Assembly: GCA_002794775.1 (NCBI GenBank)
Contig: NBAY01000048.1
Span: 248,001 to 312,000 of the forward strand
From: Porodaedalea pini
Lineage: Eukaryota > Basidiomycota > Agaricomycetes > Hymenochaetales > Hymenochaetaceae
Direction of reading: 5' to 3'
Length of the DNA stretch: 64,000 bases
Position numbers and translations under genes: made by a program. How positions within the stretch are numbered: the first letter of the stretch is position 1; each line of letters starts with the position of its first letter. The notes beneath the pieces are model-generated. The model had not been told where the DNA came from. It saw nothing but the letters and a program-made list of their open reading frames with translations, and did not search any database. This document shows positions 10,837 through 24,195 of the stretch, piece after piece.

Positions 10837-13033
10837 ATGGCGCCCATGACATTGTTCAACTTCGACACATCGACGGATCCAAACATGTTTACACTGACTG
10901 GCATAAGTCGATCAGCTTTGAACTGCATCTATTGGGGTACGTTACTGCGATTTGAAACCATACTTGCGGTCATTTAATGTGCACGCGACAGGTTTTGTGG
11001 TGGCCACCATGTACGTAGACACCCATCGTATTCGCCGTTCAAAATGGGATATTGCTTTTGAACGAGTCAGGCTCACCGGGTTCAAAGCTTACTGGGCGTC
11101 ACTCTCATTCAAGGCTTCATCTACTTCAAGAACTATGACGATAAACGACCGTTAAGATTCCTCGTAACTACGCTAATGTGAGTGATGCTAATATCATTCT
11201 ACTCTGGGAAGTGCACTAATCGCTGCCTTCTATTCAGTATTATGGATGTTCTTTCTTCCTGTCTGACGGCTCACGTACTCTATTTCTACCTGGTACCTTT
11301 CGCTTTGAACTATTCGGAGCACAAACTTACTTCTTCCCGACTCTTTTCTCAGATCGAAAATTACGGCAACACTGCATCTCTAGAAAAGCCGGCACCACCG
11401 TACATTCTTGAGCTAATAGTGACGAGGATCTCATTGCTCATGTCTCCTTGGATGTAGGACCTTCACAATCGAGTACCTATTCACCTCGATTGTTACTTTC
11501 TTGTAAGCCCCCAGTCTTTCATTCGTCATTTTTACAGGACAAATCTACTCATATTGGGCCTTAGGTCCCAGCTGTTCTATGGGTTCCAAATCTATAAATG
11601 TGCGTTTTAGATTCACTGAGTTCATGTCGCCTGCGGGATAATGTTGTCGTATAAACCCTCCAAATCTGACATGCCTTGAGGACAGTGCATAGGCATTCGT
11701 TTTGGTGCATCATCCCTTCTGCTGCAATGGCGAGTGTTTTGTGTCTAATCCACGACCAGAAGTCCTCATCTGTCCATGCTTCAGGTTTTCCTCTCACTTA
11801 CTGCTTTTAGTGAGTAGCATTCTTCCTCAACGAGACGTTCTGGTGTCTAGTTTACTGATGCACTCGCTCTTTAAACAGTATCAAACATCGGTAAGTTGTT
11901 CAACAGTGTCATTGCTCTTCCGTCTTACTATTTTGACCGTTTGAACGGCTCGCCTCTCCGTCCATTTATCAACAACGAAATCTCAATTCGCATACTTGCT
12001 TGGAAAAGCCTCGACGGCTCTCATACTGAATGTGAATTACTTTGCGGCGACTATCAGTATCAGTCTGCTGAAGGTATGGCTGTCAGACTTTCATATTTTG
12101 TCTCACGTCAGCTCACGTACCGTATCGCCATCTACACTTTACGTATGCCTTTAATTTGCTTGTTGAAAGGTCTTCACGAGTCTGGGAAACTGTTGCGCCA
12201 CTGCAAGTGATCTCATAGCATGCACGGCTCTCTGCTTGTTTCTTGCATCGCACCGCGCAGACCTTGGCCGGTAAGTCAAGCCCTCTGCTTTTACTCTCCT
12301 GAAGTCCGCGACTAATGTTTGCGGCTGCTTGTTGTTGGCGAAAAAACCTCGGTTGCATGCATGAAGGGGGCACACGACTCTGGTCGACACATTGCTATTT
12401 TATACAATCAATCGTGGCGTCCTTTTCTCTGTTGCACAGTTAGGCCGCATGATCGCATATCTTAGCGCACCTGCAATGCTATACTGGTGTGTTCCCATGC
12501 CTACAGATAATTTGACCATTTCGCTGTCGAGTTAAGTATGCGGATGCCATTTGTCCAGGGTACCATTCCATTTTTGTCTCAGCAAGCTACACGTCAATTC
12601 CCTTCGTACGTGCTTTCGATTTCCTGCAAATGACAATTTATAATGACGTTCATGATCCGGTCAGTGATGCTGTAAGAACATCCTCATTGTTCCCGTATCG
12701 TAATTTCTTCACTTGACAGACCAACTCTCACGTTTACCTCGTTTGCGCCGCTTTCATCTTTAAGTCTCAACTCGCGACAAGCACTGCGTGGAGTCGCGCA
12801 AGAGGTCAGCAAAATTGACTTCCGCATGGACCCAACGTCTGCTGTGCCGCGAGCGGCGCAGACGAGCCCGACCGTCCTAAGACCTATCGAACTTCATCAT
12901 CTCGCAGACGGTCTGAGTATAGAGGATGATGCTAAAGTGAGTTGCCTAGTGCGAAACTTATCTCTGGCTATCGCTGATAGTAAAAGCAATGCGAGTAGTT
13001 TAGTCCGTCTTCGCAAGAGACCAACGATCATAG
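10837..13033 (+). CDS. DUF6534-domain membrane protein, second paralogue
   Basis: Supported exons: 10837..10936, 10992..11010, 11088..11177, 11238..11292, 11353..11399, 11458..11502, 11565..11599, 11686..about 11784, then a stretch I could not splice with certainty (11.8-12.2 kb), about 12181..12270, 12367..12486, 12559..12605, 12665..12671 and 12765 to the end. The start MAPMTLFNFDTSTDPNMFTL leads into helices typical of the family (LLGVTLIQGFIYF, IIMDVLSSCLTAHVLYFYL). The C-terminal half mirrors the first DUF6534 gene: ASDLIACTALCLFLASHR, LVDTLLFYTINRGVLFSVAQ, YWVPFHFCLSKLHVNSLL and LNSRQALRG. The stop is either TAG 13031-13033 (after one more intron) or TAA 13096-13098 (no intron). Function unknown; membrane location inferred. 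Confidence 0.75.
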
Positions 13034-13381
13034 CGATCGCTCCTCCAGGGTGGTATTCCTCAATGATCAGGAAGCACAATAACGAACCTCCGTGCTAAGA
13101 GTGAGGATGGCCGCCTGTCATGTCGATGCTCTCTAATTTTGACGTTTGACATCGCTATCTGTCTCAATTATGCATGCATTTATTTCTGGGACATTGTTGT
13201 GGCCAGTTGTTAAACATACAACACAGGTGCATAGAGAGAAAACGCGAGAAAAGATATTAAGTCTGCGCGACCGTGTATCGTTATGTATTATTATGCACTT
13301 ACACAGCAGTAAATAATCGCATTAGCTATACCAAGCTTGATAAAAACCAGAAAATGAACGATTCTGAACTGTGCTTCAGAT

Positions 13382-14614
13382 TTACGCCAGATCGTACATC
13401 GCCATCGACCCAGTATGACACATCAGCCGCGACCAGACGCTGTCCGATATCTCGGTTACACCTTCGCGCGCTAATTTGATGACTCTCGTCTTCTTCACAC
13501 CCCTGCCTTCCTTTCCAAAATATCGCGAGCTTTCGAAGCTCCAATGGAGGCTCCCGATAATCCAGTCCTCGAGTCCACGCGTGTACACAGCGATCTCGTG
13601 ATCGATACGTCCGCCGCGGTCGAAGGAAGGTAAACGTCTCTTTGCTGCAATGAAGCGCGATATAGCTGCCTCGCAGAGCTCCCCGACAAAATCAACGGCT
13701 TCTTGCAGATCAAGGCCTAAAGTACGCATCGCGATGGATATCATGTTGTGTGTGTCCTCACGCGCGTTTTCGACCTTGAACGAGAAAATATCCTATGGAA
13801 GACGGGAAAAAAGGGCATAAACTTCTGAAACCGTCTGAAAGCACGTAGCGGAGATGTACGTTTGACCATGCCACTATGTCGTTGGTAGTTTCTCCAAGAC
13901 TTTCAACAGCTTCATGTTCCATAGCAAAGTCCGGTATATCCAACCCGTTCGCATATTCGATGAGTGCCCAGCACGGCTTACATCCACTCGTGTCACGACG
14001 CAGTGTTATGTACGAGTCGAGATCCATCACCACACCCGCACGGCGATCAACGGCCTGTTGAGAGACCGCTCGGAAGAACAGGTCGAAGGTACTGATAAAA
14101 CGCGCCTTTGCTCCCTTTGATGCGGAAGGGGCCATACGCGACCAGATGCTTTACATGGCAGGGAAAAACTCTTAAGTTCTTTTTTCTAGGTAAACGGTGG
14201 AAGCTTTACTTACTCTCTTCCCATCCGCCCCACCTTTGTGTCGGATTCAAATGTAGGGTCGCACATTGAACCGATCACCATCTTACGCGTATCCAACGTT
14301 CCAGACTTGTCCATCTCATCAGAAAGGTCGTCGAGGTGAAACAGGAAGCTTAGAAAATCGCAGACCACGCGGAGCTCATTTGCAGGAGCATCTGGGTAAG
14401 TCATCGCTGTGAGCAAGCCGCATTTTAATCCACGGAGCGCCACTAGTTTCCTTGCACCAAGACTGCCCTGGGAATACAACCATGCGTCAGACTGGGCTCC
14501 AACTTCAGCGCCATTGGGATTAAGGCGTAGTTTGAAGGGGCAATCGGAAACGAGATCAGGAATGATGAGTTTCGTCCTTTTGGATGGAAAGTGTGTAGAC
14601 CTCGAATGACGCAT
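13382..14614 (-). CDS. sesquiterpene synthase (class I terpene cyclase)
   Basis: complement(join(13382..13792,13860..14148,14214..14614)), 366 aa, intact. The enzyme ionises farnesyl diphosphate with three Mg2+ ions and cyclises it in the cytosol; the product cannot be read from sequence. Seen: the Asp-rich metal motif in HLDDLSDEMD (D95, D96, D99), the NSE triad NDIFSFKVE with N230, S234 and E238 in perfect spacing (the second intron lies right after the N230 codon), and the pyrophosphate sensor pair R320-Y321 in SFESSRYFGKEG. Length fits basidiomycete enzymes. Start chosen at 14614 because PDLVSDCPFKLRLNP, the usual N-terminal block, follows within 20 residues. Neighbours (DUF6534, Het-C) are not obvious tailoring enzymes, so no clear biosynthetic cluster is visible. 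Confidence 0.92.
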
Positions 14615-15519
14615 GATATAAACAGAAGCTTAGGAAGGTGAGTCGTACACCACTGAGGTATAACTGACGGTCCTGCGATACAAGCGCGCTTGCAGTGGGT
14701 CTGCAGAGGTGAAGTGGCGGAGAGGGTGAACCAAGCTACAAAGCGCTGTCTTTTATGCCACAGCTTAGAGTGAACTTCAAGACCCGGGATAAGGATAGAC
14801 AATTATCTGGCCCGCCAGAACGCCTCTTCACGGTTCATTTGGCACGAGTAAGCCACTAGATAAACGCTGTCAGATGAGCCATAACGGCGGCTGCGGTGCA
14901 GTTTTTGCTGCGACGGTTGAAGTCATCAGCAGATCCATTTATAGACAACTGCCATCAACGCCTAAAAGCTTCCTTAGTCGCGGTAGTCAGACAGAGAGAT
15001 ATTTACCATCATGTAATGCGCAGTCATAGCGATGACCATGAAGCTTCCCGAGCTGCGGCTGTTGAGTTGTCTAGCGATGTGAAGTGAGCCGTCGCTGAGC
15101 TTTCAGTTGACAAGATCATTTCTTGCAAGCAAATCGAATGCATGAAATGCAAAATCAATGAGTGATAGGACAACGGAGAGCTGCTCAGTCGAGGCATGCT
15201 GACGAAGAGACGTTCTGCGTACGTCTGGTCAAAAGCCTGCCAATGAAGTGTCAGTTCGTGCCGGGTGCAGGTCATGATGTGATTCGTGTGAAAAGGCCAC
15301 ACTTTTATGGTCTAAATCGATCAGCATTCCCAAATCAAGAATTCTCTGCAAACAAATGACAATATTGATATGGACCAGAAGATACGAATTCAATACATCA
15401 ATTCTGGGTATCTGCACGACTTCGCTATCGCTACACCGAGGCCACACAAGAAAGAAAGGGTGGGAGGCTTAAACTACCTACGTACACGTTCACTACTTAT
15501 TTACTCATTAACAACCGCT
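14615..15519. other. intergenic between terpene synthase and Het-C
   Basis: About 900 bp holding the upstream region of the terpene synthase and the 3' flank of Het-C. Only short frames on both strands; no repeat or RNA gene recognised. Confidence 0.4.
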
Positions 15520-18500
15520 TCACCAACCTCCAGGCGGACCAGGAGGGCGCTGATATCCACCTGGCGGTGGACTGCTGTAGTAGCTTCCCCCTTGTGGCGA
15601 CCCATACGCATCATGGCTTGGGAACTGAGGCGGTCCACCAGCTCCGGGGAATGGAGGTGGTCCACTACCCGGCATGGCGAACCCTCCAGGAGCGTCGGGG
15701 TTAGGGAACGACGGTCCTCCGAAAGACGATGGTGGAGGTCCAGGGGGTGCGTTGTATGATGGTGCGTAGCCCGAATTTGAATAGTTTTCAGGTCCGCTGC
15801 CAGCTCCTGGGAATGACGGGAATGACGGGGGTGCACCAGGCGGTGCGGCGTAGGAAGATGCACTTGGAAAATTCGGTGTGGGATGGTGATGACCACCTGA
15901 ACTACTAATTCGAGTACTTGAGCTTCCGGAATAGTATCCCGCTGCCTCCCCTGACGAAGATACAGGCATAGGTTCCGACGCGCTCGCATGCATACCAGGG
16001 GCAGCGCTGAGTTCAGAATTAGAGCCCCCAGCAGGAAATGAGGTATGTGAATAACTAGTGTAAGTGCTGGTTTCCCTAAAGCCATGAGCGTATTGGTTAG
16101 GGCGAGGCGAGTTGGCCTGGTTCAAGAAGGACTGCGCCTGAGAGACACCGGGAATGCCGCTAAGGTAACCGCCGATCTGCTGTTGTGCATTGTGACCAGC
16201 ATTCCAAGCAGCACCACCTTCAGCGCTTCCTGCACCACCCTCTCCCTTTGCGCGAACGTTATGGTGCTCACGTACGTTCTCCTTCGTCAAACGCGACAAA
16301 ATCGAATGCTGCTTATCTCCAAGGCCCTGAACCCAGTCACGCATCTTCTGCAGCATCTCCCGCTGGATCTGCGAGTTCGGGTTATGGAATTCCGGGTGGA
16401 ACCTTGTGTTGTGTTTAATAATACATCAAACTACAGGTTGAAATGGAACATACATGCACTGCAAGATCTCTTCCGTCGTTTGATGAACGTTAACTGAGTT
16501 GTCACCCCATGCCTTCACGATAAGCTTGGCAGAATAGGCAACGACAGCCATAGCGATTTTTCCAGCCGGCTCGTTCAAAATTAGATTCTGTAATTGGAAA
16601 TATCAGACTGATGATCAATGTATAAGACTCTAAGTTAGTACTTACGAAATGGTCCTTGCTGAGGAACGAGTGTGTAGGATCAGACTGCAATGTTATGTTA
16701 ATCGAATTGCGCGTATGAGTCTAGCTCGCGCTACTCACAGCGCCGGGATCATTGAAGACCTTGAAAGGCTCAGTAAGATGAGAGTCTACATGTCACAAAG
16801 GACATAAACTTACTTCATACTGATCGTGACTATCAATAACCTCCCCAGAAGCTGACATGAGTCCAGTCGTAGCAGTCTTCATTATCGGCTTGAGGTATGG
16901 CTCAAGTGTCGTGAAAATAAAAACAGAAATAGAGTCCATAAGCTTCTCAATGAGGGGCCCCAAGCCCGGAATCTTTTCTGTGGAGATAAGTCAAGAGTCA
17001 AACCTCGTGTGAAGATGCCGAAGAGAGCCGGGAGCTCACCAATCGTCTTTTCAATTTTCTTGACAACTGTACGATGCAGTTGTCAGTTTGTCTGGGAACT
17101 TACCTGCCAAGGCGGAGTCAGACATACCGGAGTCTCTGAAGGCCAGAACGCGCCAAAGGACCGCATGCAACTCCTGCGGGCTCATGTCCTCCGGACGCTT
17201 TCCACCAGCAGCTGGTCCCGCACGGATACGTTCAATGTCATCCATGCCGCGACTCATCTCGTTGCTTGACATGTCCGAGCCGGAGTCGTCGCCGAAAGGG
17301 ATCTTGGCGAGCAACTCACGGATGACAGTGGCGGAGACGCCGCCGTCACTTGCTCCGCCAGGACCCGAGCGTGCGCGGTTGTTGGCTTTGTTGAGCTCCT
17401 TGTTGAGATCGGAGACGGAGGCTTGGCTCTGCATAGTGCATGTCGATTTGTCAATCACCCCGAAAATATCGAAATGAAAGACGCACGATGTGATCCGTTG
17501 CTTCTCCTAGTAAACTATGAATGAAGTCACTTCCTCCGAATGTGCCTTTTAATACGGTATGTTAGACTTGATGTCGTACAATTTGTACTCTTGGCTTACC
17601 GGTGATAAGTGGAGCCACAGATTTGCCGTTGGGAGCCTGTACCCTCACACGATCGCCAACATGCACGAACACATGACTATGGCCTATCGACACGAGAGCG
17701 AGTTCGCAGAAGTTAGAATGCGCCGTGAAGTCCTCAAGTGTATGCATCTGAGAAAGTACTTTGTTAATTAACTATATCTGGGCTCGAATAAGTAATATCC
17801 TCACGGCTTGACCAAGCAGCCGGTAAGATTCATATAGATCCCTCTTCTGGCTATTTGAGCGATATTGCTGGCCAAGACGTATGCATTGCTCCAATGTCCG
17901 ACGGACTAGTGCTTTCGAAGTATCCCAGGAGCCATTCTCTGATTAAACTTCGAGATTAGCATATACAACAACCTAGCTTGAAGAGAAAAGAGAAACCATT
18001 TGCGATGTAATTTTTCATCCCTGTACGCGGGTCGATTTCAAGTTCACGAGGATCGACTGGTCCACGAAGTTTCGGATGGTACTTGCGTGCATCTTCGCCC
18101 TCACCGTAGCCTTTAGGGTTATCAATGTGTTCCGTCTATGCGAAACAATCAGATAGCTAGTGAGCCGCGATGCCATTTCAGAGAAGAAAAAAAGACTGAC
18201 CGGCAGATATACACCAAGACGATCTTCTGTGACCTCGAATTCGTTGGTTGCATATCCATGCGCAAGAAAACCGAGCGCCATGCATAAGTTGATGATCGTC
18301 TGAAAATATTCGTGGATTAGATGAACTGCTTTCGAACACGATCATATCCGGAAAAAATGGCGGTCATCTCATTCATCCAAGCCAAAGGCCGCCGACGACC
18401 GCCCGAGCTGTACGAACCAAAGTACAATACTCACCTGTAGTGGGAGTTTCTTCAGAGTACCAATGTCCACTGCCTGCGAGTAATCGCGAAGCCAGTTTCT

Positions 18501-18927
18501 AAGGAGGACACAGAGCATATTGCTCGGATCAGTGGCCATCAATCACGGCGACTGTATGCGACACTCACCCAAAGTAAATTCTCTTGATATCCAACCCACC
18601 AAATTTGCCTCTTCCTGCTAGCGCACCCATGATACCCCCTCCCGACTTCTTCGCTATTTCGGCAAGAATGTCTTCCTAGATGTATTGCCGGCATCAGATA
18701 CTGTGTCGCGGATTTCAATGAGCAAACAAACAATATCTCCATGACGAAAGGCGCGACCCTCCATATATGCAAAGCTGAACGCGTTTGAACTTGCGAAATT
18801 TGATCCACAGAGTAGCCGACACACACCTAGGGATATTCCCTGCTCCAAACGCATATACTCCGTTTCCTGGCATGCATACTGCCAGGACGACGAGCAAAAC
18901 GAGCAAAATCATCAGATTAGACGGCAT
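15520..18927 (-). CDS. Het-C family protein (heterokaryon incompatibility type)
   Basis: Multi-exon minus-strand gene, about 800-850 aa after hand splicing, ATG at 18927-18925 and stop at 15522-15520. It begins with a signal peptide (MPSNLMILLVLLVVLAV) followed by FGAGNIP. Conserved Het-C blocks appear in order in successive exons: FAYMEGRAFRHGDI, EDILAEIAKKSGGGIMGALA, GKFGGLDIKRIYFG, MALGFLAHGYATNEFEV, NPKGYGEGEDARKYHPKLRG, HTLEDFTAHSNFCELALVS, MSPQELHAVLWRVLAFRDS and LQKMRDWVQGLGDKQHSIL. The last exon (15520-16356 and upstream) ends in a long Gly/Pro/Ser/Tyr-rich tail, as in the founding Neurospora protein. Known role in Neurospora: a cell-surface protein controlling non-self recognition; in basidiomycetes the role is not established. 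No frame damage was seen in the exons checked. Confidence 0.88.
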
Positions 18928-20034
18928 CTTGACTCCCGCGACGCTGGATCGGATTCTGTTTCGTTTCGTTGGAAATATTGCAGTGTGTACAGAAGGGACG
19001 TCGTTGTTGATGGAGGTTAAGAACAAGATTAAGCTGTCTGGAATTGGGCGCCCGCGTCCGTAAATGCAGTGCTGTCTGTGATGGGCAGCGCCCAAGGCGG
19101 TTGTTTACCAAATATGGCACTGAAAGCGCGTCATATACGCGCATCGCTCAACGGGTTCAACGGCATTATATACGCGAAAATCGGGACACTAAAAATGGTA
19201 AATACAACATGTATCTGCATATATATATTCCATCGACGCTGTAAGAAGTATAACAATGACCCGACAAACGAGTCAGCACCTAAATTGAAAAGGTCATCGT
19301 TGAAGTTTGGTGCTGCATAGCTTCAATCACGATCGCAGAGAAGTATCGAGGCCTATCCAGAATACTCGGAAGGTGTGTCCTTGCAGATCGGAAGATTATA
19401 TCCCGTTCCATGAAGAGGCTCGGTCCATTTTAAGCTCAAGCTCGAGTTCGTCCGTCATTTGCCAAGCTGGAGGTTAACCTTGCTTCCTCTCGAGGAATTG
19501 CCTGTGATGCACCAGATAAGCCTTTCCGAGTTACTTCACTGTTTAGTTTCAAACTCCAACTTGCATGGCTCGTGCAGGGTGTAAACCCTCGTGAGGGTCG
19601 ATGCTTCTCGTTTAGCTTTGCAGATTCGTTGTCGTCCAACCTTCCCACAGGGTGAGGGGAAATGGGTGAACTTAAGAACAAGTAGTCGGCCAAGCTGGGG
19701 GATTCCGGATGCCTTGCTAAGGATAGACTGAGCATTCATATCAAGATGAAGCTGGTGATGATCAAGTTCTACGCGAGCAACGCATCGAATTGATGCTACC
19801 AAGGAGCATCAGAACTAGCATATTTGATTCCACCGGTTGGCAGCAAGATCCCAGTGCATTTTGGGTGTGAGATAGATGAGAACAAGAGAGGAACGAGCAC
19901 TAGTACTGACAGCATGATGATCACAAAAACGTCCGGTCACGTGGAGCTCATAAAAACGCGGCGGCTAACGTGTCTGTGGAAGTCGGAAGTATATTTCGTC
20001 TCTCAAACTCTTTCCACTTACATCCTCTGCATAC
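18928..20034. other. divergent intergenic region
   Basis: About 1.1 kb between the Het-C start (minus) and the hypothetical gene at 20035 (plus), probably holding both promoters. No gene, repeat or RNA recognised; frames at 19436-19802 are short and unconvincing. Confidence 0.4.
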
Positions 20035-21003
20035 ATGGCCACCGCCACACAGGTACAAACGACGTCGCCTGTGCGCAGACGCTTTCCGCACCTCTCGCCT
20101 CCCAGGGCTGTCGTCAATATCATCGCACCGAAGCGGCACGCCAGTAGTGTGGAACTGAACGCAAGCACCAGCGCATCTAAGCAACGCCGCACGGTCTCGA
20201 CGCCTCTGGTTTCCGACAAATCGGACACAGACTCAGAGCCGGAAGGGGAGGCATCTCATACTGTGCCGAGCGCGGTGAAGGCAGTCTCAGGACGCCATCA
20301 ACTATCTTTCCCGCACGCCGCGAATATTTTTGTGAAGCTCCGTCGGGTGCAGAAGAAGGTCAAGGCGCATCATATCGACTCGAAGTCGGGTGACGAGCCT
20401 ATGACAAATGGCTCTCTTCTTGCCGCCAATGGCGAAACGGACGTGACGAACAAACTAGCGCGTCTTGAGATACAAGATGTCTACGTCTGTTCTGATGGAG
20501 TGGATGTTGCAAAGCTCTTGCGTGCAAGCCGTGCAGCTGTCCTCGACCGTGCCAGTCCTCTTCATGCGGACGTTCTTATTGATGAACAGTATGTTCCATT
20601 ATCTATTTGCAATCATTTACATTGTATGCATGCTAATGGTGATCAACAAAAGATGGTCGTGTTCAATCTGCGGTCCAAAACATAGGAGCGATGGGAGCTT
20701 TAGGGTGCATGTGAGTGTGATAAGAAGCTCTTGGCATTTATATCTCGCTTTATCACATTTCCTTTGCTTCTTCATCTCCATGCGTTCTCTAATGTCTCGC
20801 TGACCACTATCGGTTTTCCGTCTTCTGACTTCTAGATCCGCTACGCTGCAACCGCCGCCTCTTCATCCAAGCGCGACCCTCGACAGCCCGTTGCGCTCGA
20901 GAAAACAAGTGGTGTTCCAGGCCTTATGACCATTGCTACCCGCGAGACCGTAGGCCTCAGCATCGTCGAACTCTACGAAGACGTGCAGATCACCCAGAGT
21001 TAG
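20035..21003 (+). CDS. hypothetical protein, disordered N-terminal part
   Basis: join(20035..20588,20653..20710,20836..21003), 259 aa, GT-AG introns, in frame. The first about 90 residues are rich in Ser, Thr, Arg and Pro with an acidic patch (DKSDTDSEPEGE), typical of a disordered region. The middle is mixed charged (KLRRVQKKVKAHHID). The short second exon adds WSCSICGPKHRSDGSFRVH with a CSIC pair. The C-terminal exon is a compact fold-like segment ending VGLSIVELYEDVQITQS. I do not recognise a family; location cannot be told. The exon phases support a real gene. Confidence 0.65.
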
Positions 21004-22274
21004 ATCTCCCTTGCTTCGCGCTCTTCTTACCTCTTCCTTCTTTCACAAAAGCCCTCGGTTCGATTCACAGTAGCGTCCCTTTGTCCATTGACTTCCTTCC
21101 TCTACGTCCACATTATTTCCCTGTCGACTCCACGGGCTCGTTCTTCTCCGCTTTAAACTCGCAATCGCACTCAGAAGTGTATACCTTTATATTATAGACG
21201 TCCCCATTAGTATGTATTGTATGATCACCTCTCTTCATTTTGTATTCAATTCTGGACTACGGCTACCTCACTTCGTTTCCTCAGCTTCACTTGCTCTCTC
21301 GCTTTCACATCACAAGGCCCTTGCAATTGGCTTCTTCTTGCTCCGCGGTTCAATTAGTACGTTCTTGTTGGCTATAATCATTCACTTAACTGTAACAGTA
21401 TTTCGTGGTTAGGTTCAATTAAATCGACGACTAGACTCATAATTGCAGCTCGAAATACTCAAAACTCATCGAGCCGGGTTTCTCTCAAGGGAGTGCAATT
21501 GGAATATGCAGGACGCTTTCCTGTACCACTAGCAATGGATTTCCGATGGTATGCTCATTGTCGATTCTATACGCGCAGACGCGTCGATCGATGTAACCGG
21601 AAGTTTCGGACCGTTTGGATCCTACAAGCCTCCCACCGCCGGTTAAAAGACTCCGATCCTCCAAGATAGACTTGTTCGGAGCTTTATGACGCACTCTGTG
21701 CTGCCGTGCCGTCGACTTTGGTTTCATGCACGTTTCATAACGGTGCATATTTCCTTCTTGTGATCAGGAAAACGATGGGTACGCTGCTTCCATCTACACA
21801 TACATGCTGAGTAGACCTTATCCATAGTTTATCAGCATTTTTCGAGATTTTCAAATCTGTATCTAGGAACCACGCGATCAAGGAAAACCATCTGACCGAA
21901 TGCTTGCCTGCCGTTTTCCATCGAAGCGCCTCAGGCAGTGCTCTCTCCTTCTCTCGGCTTGCTATGACTTAATATTTGGCCTTCGGCCGCGTTGTCGCCT
22001 GACTCGCACTGGGCTCTCCGCAGACGTTTGCCTCCTGTTTCCTCCGCCTATGCCACGGCGCTGAGTAGCCTTTGCTCCACATCCTCTCGACTACCAATGC
22101 TCAGGACTTGACCGTTCAGCCCCGATCAACCCTAGCTTATCGTCCCTAATCCTGACGAGTACTTCCTTCTTGCCTGCAATCGTAGGGCCGAATCTTCGAA
22201 TCGATTGATCGGCGGACGTCCGAAATACAAACTACCTCGAGATATTTGGTGGCTGCCATCCCTCGACGCCACGC
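21004..22274. other. intergenic, no supported gene
   Basis: 3' region of the hypothetical gene and about 1 kb more. Only short frames; nothing recognised on either strand. Confidence 0.4.
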
Positions 22275-22962
22275 ATGTCTGTGTACTACCAGACCTCTCC
22301 TCCGACAACTCCTCCACGAGCGTACTATGTACCGGGCTCGCACCGCGGTTCAGGCTACTATGGTCGTGGATCGCTGTATGGTGGCTCTGAATATGCGCGT
22401 CCGTACAACGAGTACACGATTCCGCAGCCAGCTTCACAATACAATTATTACGCGCCTAATTCCGGATACTACCAACGTGCGTTCATTGTCTGTCGTACTT
22501 CTTTCATGCTGAACCTTCCGATTTATTCACACCGCCCGACGTGGTCTCGATCCGTCATCAGCAGCCCAAGTCATGGCCCTCGCTCAGCCGCGCTACACCA
22601 TGCCAATGGTCTACAACTACCTAGCTCCCCGAAACCGGCTCCACCGGCTCTATCGAGGGCGGCAGTATTACAATTATGCCTACCAGGATGACGGATGCTG
22701 TGGATGTGGGGGTACTAGCGGGCGAAGTAGGAGGGGAGGATGCTGCGGAGACGACGGGAGATACGACACATATGGCTATGGTGGAGAAGATGACTGCTGT
22801 GGGTGTTGCGGGTGTTGTGGGAGCGGGTACGTATATCGGATTTGAAGTATATGTCCAAAAATTGGGATTCTGACGGGCTATTGCTTCTTGTGATTTTACA
22901 GCCAAAGCGGCGCGTATTACTATCCTAGACGTCGGCACCGGCGAGACGACGATTGTTGCTGA
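22275..22962 (+). CDS. small Gly/Tyr/Cys-rich protein
   Basis: join(22275..22476,22565..22826,22902..22962), 174 aa, phases consistent. The N-terminus is Pro/Tyr/Gly/Ser-rich (YYQTSPPTTPPRAYYVPGS). A basic Arg/Tyr stretch follows (RLHRLYRGRQYYNYAY). Then come clusters of paired cysteines: DDGCCGCGG, RRGGCCGDD and DDCCGCCGCCGSG. It ends PRRRHRRDDDCC. No signal peptide is evident. The layout recalls tail-anchored or metal-binding Cys-rich fungal stress or wall proteins, but I do not recognise a named family. It may be cytosolic, because it has no secretion signal. The last exon is short but needed for the terminal Cys pair. Confidence 0.65.
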
Positions 22963-23268
22963 TTATTTAACACGTTCGGTGTGTTGCCGAACTCACGTTG
23001 ACTGCCGTCCGTCTCACGTCCTCTTGTTCTCACCTGTCTATCGTATGGTATTGTATGCCCTATTTCACTTTCTCAGTGTTGTGTCCGACCAAACTTCTCC
23101 GCAATTTCTTCTCTTCATGTATGGCACAAGTCCTTTTAGTAGACTGTAACATGCAATTGAAACCAGTGTATTGTTTTAATCGGAGGTCGAAGCTGCGACT
23201 GTTGGTATTCACCTCTTGCGACGCAGACCATCTCATAAAGCTATCAAACAAACACTCCGCGAAAGCGA

Positions 23269-24050
23269 TCATCCTGCGAGAAACGAACTCGGTGTCATTC
23301 CGTCATTCAGAAGCTGACAAGCGCAGCAGCTTCTCCGTGGCGAAGGCACCGAGAAGATACGCGAGAGGTATGCGTGCAACGAGGAAAAAAAGCTCCGCCA
23401 GACTAAGGCATCGATCAGTCTAAGAAGGAGGTGAATGTGTAGGAGCAACATACCTTCAGAGGGCAACACGCCCAGGAGGCTCGCCTTCGCTGACGTGCTT
23501 TGATGAAGCGAGGACGTGTGAGTCGAAATGTACTGACTCCCTGTTTGTCGTCAAAGTCGACACCCCCCAGCCTCCACGTAGTATATGCCGAGCGGAAGTT
23601 TGCAGCAAGAACGTATGCTGGGCTTTGTTCTCGGCAACCTCGAGGGCGAAATGCTGCCAGTCGGTAAATAGCCCATTCGAATGTCCCGCGCACGTCATTC
23701 GCAAAATAGACATCGATTTCGCGGGTAAGGGCGATGCGGATGGAGCTGGGCAGAGGAGGAACTTCGTGCGATGCAGTCGTCGATGGACGACCTAGATAAG
23801 ATCTATTTGGAGTGAAGAGACCAAGTTTATGCGCAATGAGAGGGCGAGGACGACTTCTGTATGGGTCCACAAGCAGTGAACATGGAACAGATACGCAGAG
23901 CCATAGCAGATGAAGGTGAGAGCGCGCATCTGGAAGCATACGACTCGGCAAGTAAATGCGATGGCTATACTTTCTTAGCCGATTGGATGAGGGCGCGATA
24001 ACCGCATCTTCTTGTTCCGTGCGAGTTACCACAGAACGGCCAAGAGGCAC
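23269..24050 (-). CDS. possible gene, structure not resolved
   Basis: One minus-strand frame is open for 211 codons (24050 down to 23415). An overlapping frame, 23713-23456, reads more like protein (WQHFALEVAENKAQHTFLL). No family is recognised. Either a short intron switches frames or one of the two is chance. Listed so that the stretch is not taken as empty; transcript data would settle it. Confidence 0.25.
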
Positions 24051-24195
24051 CGCAGAATCGTCTCAAAACTAAGCCAGAATAGAACTTTAGTCTATAACAT
24101 TGGCATCCGAAGCAGACTCACATGCACAGTATATCTTTCTAACCGCCTTTCGCGCCCTACCTTACACCCCCCTAGACAAGCACATATGTCCAAAC

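Noticed and set aside
19436..19802. Overlapping minus-strand frames of 88-99 codons
   Set aside because: Short, overlapping in two frames, no splice logic or motif.
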